From Sphaerulina vaccinii (Eukaryota > Ascomycota > Dothideomycetes > Mycosphaerellales > Mycosphaerellaceae), in NCBI GenBank assembly GCA_022570795.1, contig JAKUDP010000002.1:1426001-1490000 (forward strand): a stretch of 64,000 nt of DNA. The letters run 5' to 3'. The notes under the pieces are model-generated. The model made no database searches, was not told where the DNA came from, and saw only the letters and a list, made by a program, of their open reading frames with translations. The position numbers were made by a program, and so were the translations under genes. Within the stretch, counting starts at the first letter, position 1, and every line of letters starts with the position of its first letter. Shown one piece after another: positions 21,312 to 31,113 of the stretch.

Positions 21312-22445
21312 GGTGATCTGAGCTTGTGTGATGTGGCAGTATTGTATCGTATCGTGAGTCTGCCCTCACTGCCTGGCACTAATGTATGTAATGAAGAGAA
21401 CGTCGATGTCTTCGAGGCCAGAACAGAGCAGCTCCTGCTATAAAGGTCGCTCGTGCTTGGTAGACGCTGTCGGAAGTCACGAGTAGACTCCAGATGGCGG
21501 TAGTAGTGAAAAGGGTTCGTTATGAATTCTGAAGTTCGAGGTTTGAAAGTTGAAGGCTGAAGGTTAAAGGTTGAAGCTTAGAAGTGGGTCCAGAAACAGG
21601 GGACGACGGCAGCCTGCATGTGACTTATTCGAAACACCGGCCCGTGGTTGGCGGCATGCCGGTGAATGAAATGGTGTCGGCGTGGAGACAGACATTCACG
21701 AAGAAGGGCAAAGACCATACAAGGCTCGAGGAAGATGAAGATTGCCGGCACGCTCTGTCTCTTTTCCAAGCTGCACAGATGGCCGAAACTGCGTGAGACA
21801 TTGGACACAAAGCTAGGCGCCCGATGCGATCTCTTCGTCGACAGTTTTAACTCTGCTCGCACATCGAGGCTGCCTGTAGTGGCATAGACAACCCAAGATC
21901 GTAGAGACATCGGCAACGACCATAGCAATAGTCTTGCGTAGAATCGAAATCGTTGGAGGTCGCTGTCGCGCTCATGTTGCTTTGAACTGACTGCAAGATC
22001 GCTTGATTCACGAGTTGCTCAACGAGTAGGCGTTGCTGTACTGTGCTTTATTTGCACCTCGCGATCACAGACTACGTGCGTAGGCCTCTCCATATATATG
22101 GCTTTGCGACCGTCACAGAAATTTGCTGTCCGTAATAATCATCGCTACCATGAAGTCGCAGATGAGAAAGCCGATGAGATACTCGTCGACTCGTCTTCCA
22201 GATCCAGTCCAGCCGAATCTGTCGGAATCATGCAGCCTGTGTGCAGAAGCGCGACCTGTGACGACCATGCAGTACACTTCACGTGGCGCAAATCACATCC
22301 TGCAAGACTGATCATTGTCTTTGCCCTGCCAGCACTTGGCAGCAAATCGCACCATTTCCAAGTCTTCCTTCAGGCTTCAGCGGATCATGCCTGTGCCTCA
22401 AGTGTTCTGAACAGTGGTCCTTCGATACCACCATCACATCGTTGT
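21312..22445. other. Intergenic region upstream of the E2/F-box gene
   Basis: About 1.1 kb containing the promoter of the E2/F-box gene and the 3' flank of mL41. It includes a short heptamer tandem repeat (listed separately) and a palindromic CATATATATG near 22091-22100. A plus-strand frame beginning at 22098 overlaps mL41 antisense and is not credible. Confidence 0.45.
21541..21575. repeat. Degenerate 7-bp tandem repeat (consensus GGTTGAA)
   Basis: Five consecutive heptamers related to GGTTGAA: GTTTGAA, AGTTGAA, GGCTGAA, GGTTAAA, GGTTGAA. This is a minor microsatellite-like tract in non-coding DNA. Confidence 0.6.
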
Positions 22446-22827
22446 TCACATATTCCCACCCTCCTCTTTCCATTTTTTAATATACTCTTTCCCGTCCATC
22501 GGACTCTTCGTGGCAGTATGCGCATAGCTCTCCTTTCCTGGTCTCGATATTCTTTTCGCGACAAATGGAGTCAACTGGGACAAGTCAGCATTCATCTTGA
22601 CTCAGCCTTTGGGTATCAGCTTGTCCTGAGAATTGACCTACATTGAACCCCGTCAGATCTGGACACACATATGTTCGCACTCTGCTCCAATCTATCACGT
22701 AACCTCCATACTTGGTGTGTCTTCCCATTGCACCGGTCTTGTTTCCCTTGTAGTAGTTGTGCGGACCTTGCTTGGTCGTGAGCGCCAGGCGGCGAATTGC
22801 GCGCTGGAGAGGTTGTGTTGGCTGCAT
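22446..22827 (-). CDS. MRPL27: Mitochondrial large-subunit ribosomal protein mL41 (MRPL27)
   Basis: A 104-aa protein of the mitochondrial 54S subunit. Exon 1 (22827-22642) encodes QPLQRAIRRLALTTKQGPHN, then YYKGNKTGAMGRHTKYGGY and VIDWSRVRTYVCPDL, the signature of the MRP-L27/mL41 family. A 67-nt intron (22641-22575, with a GCTGAC branch site and CCCAG acceptor) leads to exon 2 (22574-22446), which encodes LTPFVAKRISRPGK through the basic C-terminus KEYIKKWKEEGGNM. The basic, Arg-rich N-terminus fits mitochondrial import. It is divergently transcribed from UTP14 with only 216 bases between the starts. Confidence 0.92.
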
Positions 22828-23043
22828 GATGGGCGATGATATCAGTCCTCAGTAAGTGTTTGATCGATGCTGTAGCTCTTGTTCCTCGAAAACGTAGGAA
22901 TGGCATAGTCAATGGCGGCGGACATCGGGAGAGTGGAGCGGAGCCAAGATTTCCTTCGTGCCTCGTCTCGGGTCGTACTTGCCTCAGACAAAATTTCTGG
23001 ATGATGCACGTCCGCCACTTCGTTACAGAAACATCAAGCAAAG
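22828..23043. promoter_or_regulatory. Compact bidirectional promoter of mL41 and UTP14
   Basis: 216 bases separate the two divergent ATGs, so one intergenic segment must serve both genes. No TATA box is evident, as is usual for housekeeping promoters. A plus-strand frame starting at 22836 runs across it but does not match any family. Confidence 0.5.
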
Positions 23044-25914
23044 ATGCCTGCGCGAGTGTCGAGATCGAGCGTGCCGTCGAATACTGGTGCAAAGGGAAAG
23101 ACAGCCAAGAACAAGTCAAAAAAGCGCAGCTTGGACGCCTACTCAAGAGCTGAGAAGCTCATTCCAGAAGCACGCATCGCGAAGCATCGCCTAGGACAGA
23201 TCGAAGATGATGGTCCGAGACAGAAGCGAAGGAGGCAAGATAGCGACGGCGAAGACGAGGAAGACGAATACGAAGAGCCGCAACGGAAGCGAGCTGCGAA
23301 ACGACGAGTGAACGATCCCGATGCTGTAGCCGAATATGGCTCTGATAGTTCTGGTAATGAGTGGACCATGGGTGGGCTGGCAGAGGACGACGATGACAGC
23401 GATCTGGACTCTGACGAAGCATTTGGAGATAGTGACGAGGAGAAGTTCGAGGGTTTCACTTTCCGAGGAAGTAAGAATCTGAAGGGCAAGAAGAGCAAAG
23501 GCGGCAAAGTGCCCAAGCACAAGAACATCGATCTCAATGAGAAAGAGCAGGACGATGATGATAGCGGAGATAGTCAAGATGAAGAGGGACTGGGCTTTGG
23601 TGATCAAGGGGTTGACCTGGCCACAATTCTGGATCAACCACTGTCGGACGATGATGCACCTGTAGAAGACGATGAAAGCGGTAGTGAGGATGATGAGGAA
23701 CACGACTCGGAGTCAGAGTCAGAGTCGGAGGACGATGCTGATGCGGACGACGAGGAAAAGGCTGCGCGCATGCGAGATCGACTTGAAGCGATGGAGCCCA
23801 AGTCTGCTAGAGACAAGTCAGCATTTTCCAGCTCTGGAGCCGATGTCAACCTCCATGATCTGTTTGCAGAGTTCAATGAGGACTTCGCTCCAGTCGCAGA
23901 CAAGTCCAAAAAGGCCAAGAAGAGGGCGCAGCAAGTCACTATGTCTGAGAATTTGCCAAAACGACAACAGGATCAGATCGAGAGAAAGATTGCTTCAGCA
24001 AAGGCGAAGGAGCAACTCGATCGATGGACCCAGAGTGTTATTCAAAATAGACGAGCAGAGCATTTGAGTTTCCCTCTGCAACATCCGGACGATACTGGCA
24101 TAACTGTTGGCAAAGAGAAGTTCACTCCATCAACTCAAGGTGCTCCTGCAAACGAGCTCGAAGCAAGCATACAACGCATTATGGAGGAGTCTGGACTGGC
24201 AACGCAGCGGGATTCCGAAGGTGGTTCTGGAGAAGTAGAAGACGAAGAATCTGCTTTGCTGAAGGCTGAGGGTCTGGCTGAGAAGCATATGGACGTGGAG
24301 GAGGTGATGCGCCGGAGAGCTGAGCTGCGTAAGCAACGAGCATTGCTGTTTCAGGAAGAGATCAAGGCGAAGCGGATTGCAAAGATCAAGAGCAAAAGCT
24401 ACCGAAGAGTGCATCGCAGAGAGCGAGAGCGAGCGAAAGAACAGGAAGACTTGGCTATGGGAGGTCTGGATTACGATGCCATGGACGAGGACGCCAAGGA
24501 GAAGCACGATCGACAGAGAGCGCAAGCCAGAATGTCGACACGACACAAGGACTCGAAGTGGGCTAAGTCACTGAAGCAGACAAATCGTACAGCGTGGGAC
24601 GACGGTGCCCGTGATGGTGCTGTTGAACAGGCAAGGCGGAACGAGGAGCTCAAGAAGAGAATGGCTGGCAAGGACATCTCTGATGACGAAGGCAGTATAT
24701 CTCCTGACAGTGAAGACGACGATGACGAGATCACAGCCGATAAGTTAGATGCGCTCCAAGAAGACGCAAGCAGTAAGAAGGGACTGGCGGGGCTGAAGTT
24801 CATGCAGAAGTCTGACGAGAAGAGGCGGAGAGCCAACGATGAGGATGTTGAACGGATACGTCGAGAGCTCGCGATCGCAGATGGAGACGAGGTTGAGAGT
24901 GAGGAGGAAGACCAGGGTCTCGGTCGTGCCATCTTTGGACCTGCATCAAAAGAGCAAAAGCGTCAGGTCAGGCAAAAGCAGGAGTTCGAAGCACCCGAAG
25001 ACTCCGATGAAGAGGCCAATGCCGAAGATCGCGAGGCCGCCGAGGCTGGTGTTGTGGTCGATAGACCGCTAGCAAAGGACAAGGCAGGACCGAAGAGCAT
25101 TCTGAAGAAGTCATCGGCAGCGAGTGGACCACTTGCCAAAGCTGCAACTAAGCAGACCGAAGACAAGGAGTCTGGCAAAGAATATGGCGGCTGGCTCTCT
25201 TCTGGACACAGCAAAGCGAAACGATCAAACGCAGCAGTGGATGCCGACACTATCATGCCCTCTACAGCTGTCGCAGCACCCCCCAAGCCTGCGAAAGCTG
25301 GTATCGGCTATGATGAAAGCAAATCAAGCACATCTGCTGGCAATACGAACGGCTGGACAACAGTCACATACAAGAACGGAGATGAGGACGAAGATGCTTC
25401 AGACGCTGAGCCCACCAACGCAATTCTCAATCCTCAAGAAAAGAAACTGTCACTTCAGGAAAGAGCCTTCGCAGGCGACGACGTCGTAGCAGCATTTGCA
25501 GCCGAAAAAGCCGAACTAGTCGACGACGAAGACGAAAAAGAAGTCTCCACACATCTCCCTGGTTGGGGCTCCTGGACAGGCGAAGGTCTCAGCAAGTCTA
25601 TCCGAAAAGCCAACAAGAAAGCCGCTCACAACCCATTGTACAAGACGAAAGTCGCTGGTGTGAGAGCGAACGAAAGAAAAGATGCTGGAATGGATCGAGT
25701 CATTGTGAGTGAGAAGCAAGATCGCAAGGGAAAGAAGTATCTTGCGACTCAATTGCCGCATGAATTTGAGACGAAGGAGCAGTATGAAAGGAGTAGGAGA
25801 TTGCCTATGGGACCTGAATGGACTACAAAGACGACTCATCAGAAAATGACTAGGCCCAGGGTTATTGTTAAGAGGGGTATTAACGTTGAAGCTTTGTCGA
25901 AGCCGATTGCGTAG
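23044..25914 (+). CDS. UTP14: U3 snoRNP-associated protein Utp14
   Basis: A 956-aa nucleolar component of the small-subunit processome, needed for pre-18S rRNA processing and an activator of the Dhr1 helicase. It is an intronless frame with very acidic tracts (EDDDDSDLDSDEAFGDSDEE and similar) and the Utp14 core: RIAKIKSKSYRRVHRRERER and SLQERAFAGDDVVAAFAAEK. The strongly conserved C-terminal block is HLPGWGSWTGEG, then NPLYKTKVAGVR and KQDRKGKKYLATQLPHEFET, ending RPRVIVKRGINVEALSKPI. The length fits the family (about 900 aa). The start has an AAGATG context and gives a basic, Ser-rich N-terminus. Confidence 0.95.
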   Translation: MPARVSRSSVPSNTGAKGKTAKNKSKKRSLDAYSRAEKLIPEARIAKHRLGQIEDDGPRQKRRRQDSDGEDEEDEYEEPQRKRAAKRRVNDPDAVAEYGSDSSGNEWTMGGLAEDDDDSDLDSDEAFGDSDEEKFEGFTFRGSKNLKGKKSKGGKVPKHKNIDLNEKEQDDDDSGDSQDEEGLGFGDQGVDLATILDQPLSDDDAPVEDDESGSEDDEEHDSESESESEDDADADDEEKAARMRDRLEAMEPKSARDKSAFSSSGADVNLHDLFAEFNEDFAPVADKSKKAKKRAQQVTMSENLPKRQQDQIERKIASAKAKEQLDRWTQSVIQNRRAEHLSFPLQHPDDTGITVGKEKFTPSTQGAPANELEASIQRIMEESGLATQRDSEGGSGEVEDEESALLKAEGLAEKHMDVEEVMRRRAELRKQRALLFQEEIKAKRIAKIKSKSYRRVHRRERERAKEQEDLAMGGLDYDAMDEDAKEKHDRQRAQARMSTRHKDSKWAKSLKQTNRTAWDDGARDGAVEQARRNEELKKRMAGKDISDDEGSISPDSEDDDDEITADKLDALQEDASSKKGLAGLKFMQKSDEKRRRANDEDVERIRRELAIADGDEVESEEEDQGLGRAIFGPASKEQKRQVRQKQEFEAPEDSDEEANAEDREAAEAGVVVDRPLAKDKAGPKSILKKSSAASGPLAKAATKQTEDKESGKEYGGWLSSGHSKAKRSNAAVDADTIMPSTAVAAPPKPAKAGIGYDESKSSTSAGNTNGWTTVTYKNGDEDEDASDAEPTNAILNPQEKKLSLQERAFAGDDVVAAFAAEKAELVDDEDEKEVSTHLPGWGSWTGEGLSKSIRKANKKAAHNPLYKTKVAGVRANERKDAGMDRVIVSEKQDRKGKKYLATQLPHEFETKEQYERSRRLPMGPEWTTKTTHQKMTRPRVIVKRGINVEALSKPIA

Positions 25915-26722
25915 GTATAGATCTTGTCTTGACAGGCCTGCTGGAATACAGTTGACCCCTCTGATGAACTATATGCACCCTCATTCATCCTTCTCACACG
26001 TATGTTTGTTTGCTGTAGTGCTTCGAGCAGGTGCATTCCATTCACTTGAGGTTCGATGTTCCTGCTCTAGGCTCGTTTTTAGCAAAGCTCATAAGCAGGT
26101 AGAGGCCTCACTGTGAAAACGATCGTCTTAGCCTCAGTTGCACATTCAGTAATCCGTCCAACCAAGACCCTGGGCGAAATGACTCGCACACTCGTTATGT
26201 CTCGAGGTAGTGTCACCTAGTGAAAGACAGGAGAAGATGCTTCGGATCACTCTTTCGTCTCAATACCTGCCAGACATGCCACGTCCGCACAGATATGGCT
26301 CCATTGGCCTTGACTCTCGGTCAGGCATCTGTGGCAATGAAAAATAGACAATCAAGGCAACCTTTTCGACCTCAGTAATATTGGGTCTATGGCAGTTTAA
26401 TCATATGTCGCCTGTGCCCCCTCAGCGACCATAGCAGGGTATCTTTTTACGACTCGCGCTTGCCTTTCTTCCACCTCAAACGCCAGCCCCATACCTATCG
26501 TATAGCTGCCTCGGCGCGTTTCTGATAGGTAGCCGTTCGTTCTAAGCAGCGAGATACTGGCCATGCTCGCATATTCGCGTCGTCCTCACTACATGTCGAA
26601 GTCCCATGCCGGAGGGCGTTGACTGAGCCACTCGTGTCCTGTGTTCAACCAGAAACGCTCGTATCGCTGCTCTGCTCTGCTCTGCGCAACGCAACCAGTC
26701 ACTTTCACGTTCCTTGACTTCA
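25915..26722. other. Intergenic region between convergent UTP14 and CBC2
   Basis: About 800 bases at the 3' ends of two convergent genes. It probably contains both transcript ends. No coding or repeat feature recognised. Confidence 0.45.
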
Positions 26723-27327
26723 TCATCTCCCCTGGTCGTACTCATCACCATACTGCTTATCCCCAATCTGTTTTCCAAATCCACCTCTACCAGGATCGTA
26801 CTCTTCTCGATACTCGTCTCTGACCTGCCCACCACTCCTCCCTCGCCCATATTGTCTCCCCTCACTGAACCCTTCGTCCAGATCCGTTCTGATAATTCTT
26901 TCGTCCAACTTCGTCCCTCCCACATACTTCAGACAATCCAGCGCATCCTCGTGAGTATAGTATTCCACGAAGCAGAATCCGCAAGGTGTCTTGGCGAAGC
27001 GGTCTAGGCCCATGACGAGACGTTTGATTTCTCCGCAGGTGCTGAAGAGGGAGTGGATTTGTTCTTCGGTGGTGTAGAAGGAGAGGTTGCCGACGTAGAG
27101 GGTCGTGGCATTTTGGAGTTTTTCTTCGAGATCGGGAGAGGCAGCACGAGCAGAGCCATCGGTAGGTTCGTCGGCGGGGTTGCGCTTTCGTTTCTTGTAC
27201 TGTGACCACAAGTGTTAGTATGTGCTGGAAGCGAATAGGTGGTGGGTTGTCGTACCTTGCTCATGGCATAGGTCGACGGCTTGTCGAGTCGCTCGACTGT
27301 GCTGCGCATCTGGAATTGCGACACCAT
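26723..27327 (-). CDS. CBC2: Nuclear cap-binding protein subunit 2 (CBP20)
   Basis: A 182-aa RRM protein that, with the large cap-binding subunit, binds the m7G cap of nuclear RNA. Exon 1 (27327-27256) encodes a short N-terminus ending in LDKPSTYAMSK, as in yeast Cbc2 (LDTPSRY). The 56-nt intron (27255-27200) carries a textbook TACTAAC branch site. Exon 2 (27199-26723) has RNP2 (TLYVGNLSFYTTEEQIHSLF), the IKRLVMGLDRF segment, RNP1 (GFCFVEYYTHEDAL) and the cap-binding tail (GRQYGRGRSGGQVRDEYREE), then a Gly/Asp/Tyr-rich end. It is divergent from the first copy of the NUP82 leader repeat at 27609. Confidence 0.95.
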
Positions 27328-28382
27328 CGTGACTGAGTTTGTGTGGGATGTTGTGGTTGTAGAGAGTAGAAAGCGAAGTGGAAGTGTTCGTGGATGGTTG
27401 GTTCAGTCCGAGCTCAGAGCAAGCGACTTGCTGACTTCAATGGGCGTTCTGTGTGTGGTGCAATTTGGTGTGTCTTATGTATTCGGTGGTTGGAGCCGTT
27501 ATTGGGCCACTCTCGACTGCTGCCTTGAGGGGAAGATAATCAGTCAACACGAGAAGCCACACTGAACAAGAGAAAGAAGATCTGATGCAGAGAGATGCGA
27601 AGACGAGTCAAGGTGAAGCTTCGGCAAGATCCGCTTTCTGCCGCGTCAAGCTCAAGCGTTTCGCGTCTATCTTTTCCATTGAGGACTTCTCTTCACCCTG
27701 ACTATTGTTATCCACGATGACACTTCTCACGCGGTTCGAGATGCACCGCTAGAGTAGAAAGATGCACAGTATATAATCAACATTAAGAGCCTATTGGCTG
27801 CGGGAAGACAGGAACTAGTGCACATCCAGACTCTTTTTCTGGTGCCAGCATTTATACTTTTCTTGCGACCATGCGCAAAGTGAAGTTCTGCCTGGAAACA
27901 AGGGTAATGAACTGAACTCATGCCTCTTAATGTGGATCGCACCCGCAACATGCTGTTGCACATATGCTCCTCACCCAATCAAGTTCACATCCTGCTGGAA
28001 GAACCAAACTCATTCTCAGGGAACTAACTGATCGTTGCTGCTGAACGCTGTCTGAACTCTAGACTATCCCATTCGTATCGTTCGCGAGCAACTCTCGGCA
28101 TAACCCAGTCTCGCAATACATTGTCTCCGTCGCTAGATGCTGTTCTGGAGGAATACCGAGCTCTTCTCGGGCGGCGTAGTCGATGCAGGACGGAAAAAGA
28201 CCGGGTCCTGGCCCTTGGATATGAAGTCTAGCTGCGAGCTTCAGCTAGCTGCTTGACGTTGGTGCTCTGTAGCTGTAGCTGGAACAAGGTCAGCAAACCT
28301 TGTAATGCGTATCGACACCCGGAGGGCCGAGCTATCGTAGCATGCAATAGACTGATAATTCTTGTATAATTGATCCAGCTTT
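27328..28382. other. CBC2 upstream region and start of a repeat-bounded segment
   Basis: About 1 kb. It contains the CBC2 promoter, repeat copy A (27609-27702) and then sequence without a credible gene up to the exonuclease-like stop. Confidence 0.45.
27609..27702 (+). repeat. Direct repeat copy A (similar to NUP82 5' leader)
   Basis: About 94 bases that align with 30991-31093 in the same orientation. Both begin CAAGGTGAAG. Bases 27618-27651 match 31007-31040 at 33 of 34 positions. The following part stays alignable (TTCGCGT, CACTTCTCT-like and CCTGAC/CTTGAC blocks) with more changes and small gaps. It lies about 280 bases upstream of the CBC2 ATG. Confidence 0.8.
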
Positions 28383-29438
28383 CTATGCAAACAGACCAGT
28401 ATCAAAGCAGTCCTCCAACTCGAGAGCTGCGCATTGTTCTGGAAGGCCATCTCTCTTTACCGGCCGTTGTCTTGCAGGCTGATGTACGATTTGTCTCAAA
28501 AGCTCCAGCTGTGAGTTGCCACCGAAAGTTGCATGATCCAGACGCTGGTCTGTGGCCTGCAGGTAGAGTAGCGCAAGCATAGTTTGCAGCGCATAATGAG
28601 CATCATTTCCAGCGCAGTGCAGTGCATTATACTCGTAGGGTATGTTCAGGTCCTTTAACAGGTTCTCTAATGAGAGGCTGCGGCCCAGCACCTGTTTGGC
28701 GAGCTCCCAGGTGTCAACCACGCCGATGACCCTAGGCAATTGTTCCAAGGATACACCAAGAGTATTCATGATATCGATATCCGCTCTGATGTTATGGCCT
28801 ACGAGGATTATCGAAGAAGGAGCCAGTCGCGTGTCGTGTTTATCTCGTGTTGGCGCATCCGTAAGCTGCTCGTGTATAGCCTTGACTAGCAATTCAGGAC
28901 TTACTCGCGTAGAAGTGCCAAAAGCGAACTTCCGCTGGCGATTCGTAGCATTCGCAAAGTTGAAGCATGTTGTAGTAGTTTCGACAGAGTCTCCTGCTGC
29001 AGCTGCAGCTGAAGCGAGTGTAGCCGTACTGAGCTTTGCGACGCCGAATTCTTTGACTCCCCAATCGTCTACAGTCCCTTCGAAGTCGATGGCTGTCATT
29101 TCGAAATGTTGCGTGATATCCGCATCGGCAAGTAATCGCGGCACAAATGTTTGGACCACATTTGGTCCTGCTCGTAGTGTTGACGCAAATGCTTCCTTCG
29201 CCTCGATAGCCTTCTGCCTTTGACCAGTGTGATGCACACAGCACTTCTCTGTTAGATAATGCATGCACTCTTCCAGGATGCGCAGTTGTTCCTCGTCATC
29301 GAGGCGAAATCGGGCTATGTATCGCTTGCGGTCTTGACTCCAGCGTGTGCGCAGCTGCTCGGATTGCGCAGTATTTTCGACCCAAGCTCGCTCCCAGTGA
29401 TACTTCTTCCACTGTAAGCTACTATACTGGCGCGTCAT
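28383..29438 (-). CDS. Gfd2/YDR514C-like DEDDh exonuclease-domain protein
   Basis: An intronless 351-aa frame starting at an ATG. Residues 115-290 carry a DEDDh 3'-5' exonuclease fold. ExoI is TAIDFEGT with Asp118 and Glu120, ExoII is VGHNIRADIDIM with Asp220 or Asp222, and ExoIII is HCAGNDAHYAL with His274 and Asp279 (the H-x4-D spacing of DEDDh). All expected metal-binding residues are present. The fold and length fit the fungal Gfd2/YDR514C-like family, whose substrates are poorly known. The N-terminal 100 residues are charged and helical. The gene lies entirely between the two NUP82-leader repeats, so it may have arrived by insertion. Confidence 0.75.
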   Translation of the reverse strand: MTRQYSSLQWKKYHWERAWVENTAQSEQLRTRWSQDRKRYIARFRLDDEEQLRILEECMHYLTEKCCVHHTGQRQKAIEAKEAFASTLRAGPNVVQTFVPRLLADADITQHFEMTAIDFEGTVDDWGVKEFGVAKLSTATLASAAAAAGDSVETTTTCFNFANATNRQRKFAFGTSTRVSPELLVKAIHEQLTDAPTRDKHDTRLAPSSIILVGHNIRADIDIMNTLGVSLEQLPRVIGVVDTWELAKQVLGRSLSLENLLKDLNIPYEYNALHCAGNDAHYALQTMLALLYLQATDQRLDHATFGGNSQLELLRQIVHQPARQRPVKRDGLPEQCAALELEDCFDTGLFA

Positions 29439-31113
29439 TATCTGGCTGTGGAGCTAAATGGTTGGTGTTGATACTGCTCAGTCGTCGTTGTTGCGAATTC
29501 CCAGATGTGCCGGTGTTCAATATATTGTGAATGCGCGAGAGCAGGTGAAGATCGGCAAAAGTCTTGATGCGGTAATCGAAATACGTTGATGTAGTGTGAA
29601 AGTCGACTGTGAAGCCAGGTGAAGGATTCGAGTCAGATCAAAATGAGCCATCAGCTCACGTGGCTTATTACAGGCACAATGTGATTGGCTGTCAGCGGCA
29701 TATTTGATCCACGTCAGTGTGTACCATGGTAGCAGACTTAAGAGATGTGAGGACTGTGGCCCGGGCTCAAGAGAATTCGTCGTTGCCGCTGCAAGGCGTC
29801 TTACGTGTTGACCACACAGACAGTGGCGGACGCGAGAGACACACTTATCTCCATGCTTGGATGCTGTCTTCTGAGCATGACGAGTCCACCTCGAATGGCC
29901 TAATGATTCCATAACACAGGAGAAGCCGGTTACGATCCTGTTTCATGGCCCCTGGGAGAAGCCCAATGGTCTTGAGCCGAAGCCTGAGAAATCATTGTCA
30001 GCATCAATCGGCCCTTGCGGCAATCTCAGTGTGTTGCAGCAGCTTTCCCCAATTCAGATTTGCAGGCTACTAATTCCTCTCGGTGTTTTTGTCTGTCCTT
30101 GGCTAACCGTGAACTTTCAGATGAAGTGCCTGCATCCACCTCGCTCTTCGACAACCTGGAGACACGAGTGCTCGCCAGCACTCGCTTAGCAAAGTGTGCC
30201 TGCCGCATTCGTCGATACAAGAGCGGATGCTGAGGACTCTCGCAGAATGCCCGAGTCCTGCATCTCCTCGTGTTCGCCATGTATCCTTCTGTCTCAGCTC
30301 TTCACCAAAAATCTGCTGCAGCGCACCGCGACTAACGCTCTCGATCGCTCCCTTGATCCAGACTTCAACCCGGTAACTTGTTGCATCATGGCGGCAACGT
30401 ACGTCGCAGTGGACGCATGGAGAAGTTGCCACTCCCACAGAAGTGAGGCCAAGTTCCACCTGAAGTGAGGCCAAGCTTATTTTGATTGGTCGTACCAGTC
30501 TCGGTCACTCGGTGTAATGTATCGCGAGCTACCTATGCTTTCGAGAATATCATGATATGTCCTTCTTCCTACTATTGGTGCTACGACCCCTCATACTACG
30601 ACTGTCCAGTCATTGAGGCTTCAACACACGTCGTGGCTGACGATGCAATATGGTGAGAACAGAGGTCCAGGATTGTCGAGCCACTTGGTCCATTCTTCTG
30701 AGCATGTCCAGAAGCTCCAACACTCAGAACACGAACTTTCGGACTACCAAATTCCTCAGTGCCGACAGACCTGTCAATGAGGATAATGGAAAGCAAATCA
30801 TCCGTAACAAGACTGCTATAGCGTTCACTAGACACTTTGTCGCTGGAAAGGCGAGGGACGCTGTTCCGAGCATCAGTGACACTTCTATAATTTCGTCAAT
30901 ATTCAAAGGTCTTGCCACGTTCCATGTCCATCAGATGATGCAAGGCTGAGGCCCTAAAGTGGCAGCCGGATGTTCCAAGCACATTGATGCCAAGGTGAAG
31001 CAAGCAGCTTCGGCAAGATCCGCTTTCTGTCGCGTCAAGCTTCAAGAAGTTCGCGTTTACCTTTCTCGATCACTCACTTCTCTCTGCCTTGACTTGGGAG
31101 AACAACAGTCAAG
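29439..31113. other. Non-coding region upstream of NUP82
   Basis: About 1.7 kb without a credible gene; several 60-130 codon frames on both strands lack family-like sequence. It contains a 14-base direct repeat (GAAGTGAGGCCAAG at 30440-30453 and 30462-30475) and, at its end, repeat copy B. Terminal inverted repeats or transposase remnants were looked for by eye and not seen. Confidence 0.5.
30991..31093 (+). repeat. Direct repeat copy B (NUP82 5' leader)
   Basis: About 103 bases ending 20 bases before the NUP82 ATG, homologous to 27609-27702. Relative to copy A it has a 6-base extra block (CAAGCA) after CAAGGTGAAG. Because it abuts a conserved gene, this is likely the functional promoter or 5' UTR copy. 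Confidence 0.8.

Noticed and set aside
22098..22646. Plus-strand open frame of 182 codons after a CATATATATG box
   Set aside because: It runs antisense through exon 2 of mL41, has no recognisable domain and irregular composition.
30103..30474. Minus-strand frame of 123 codons upstream of NUP82
   Set aside because: No family-like sequence and an atypical Cys/Arg-rich composition; likely chance.
27703..30990. Transposon as the explanation for the segment between the NUP82-leader repeats
   Set aside because: No terminal inverted repeats, transposase or reverse transcriptase remnants were visible, and the repeats are too long and gene-derived for an ordinary target-site duplication.
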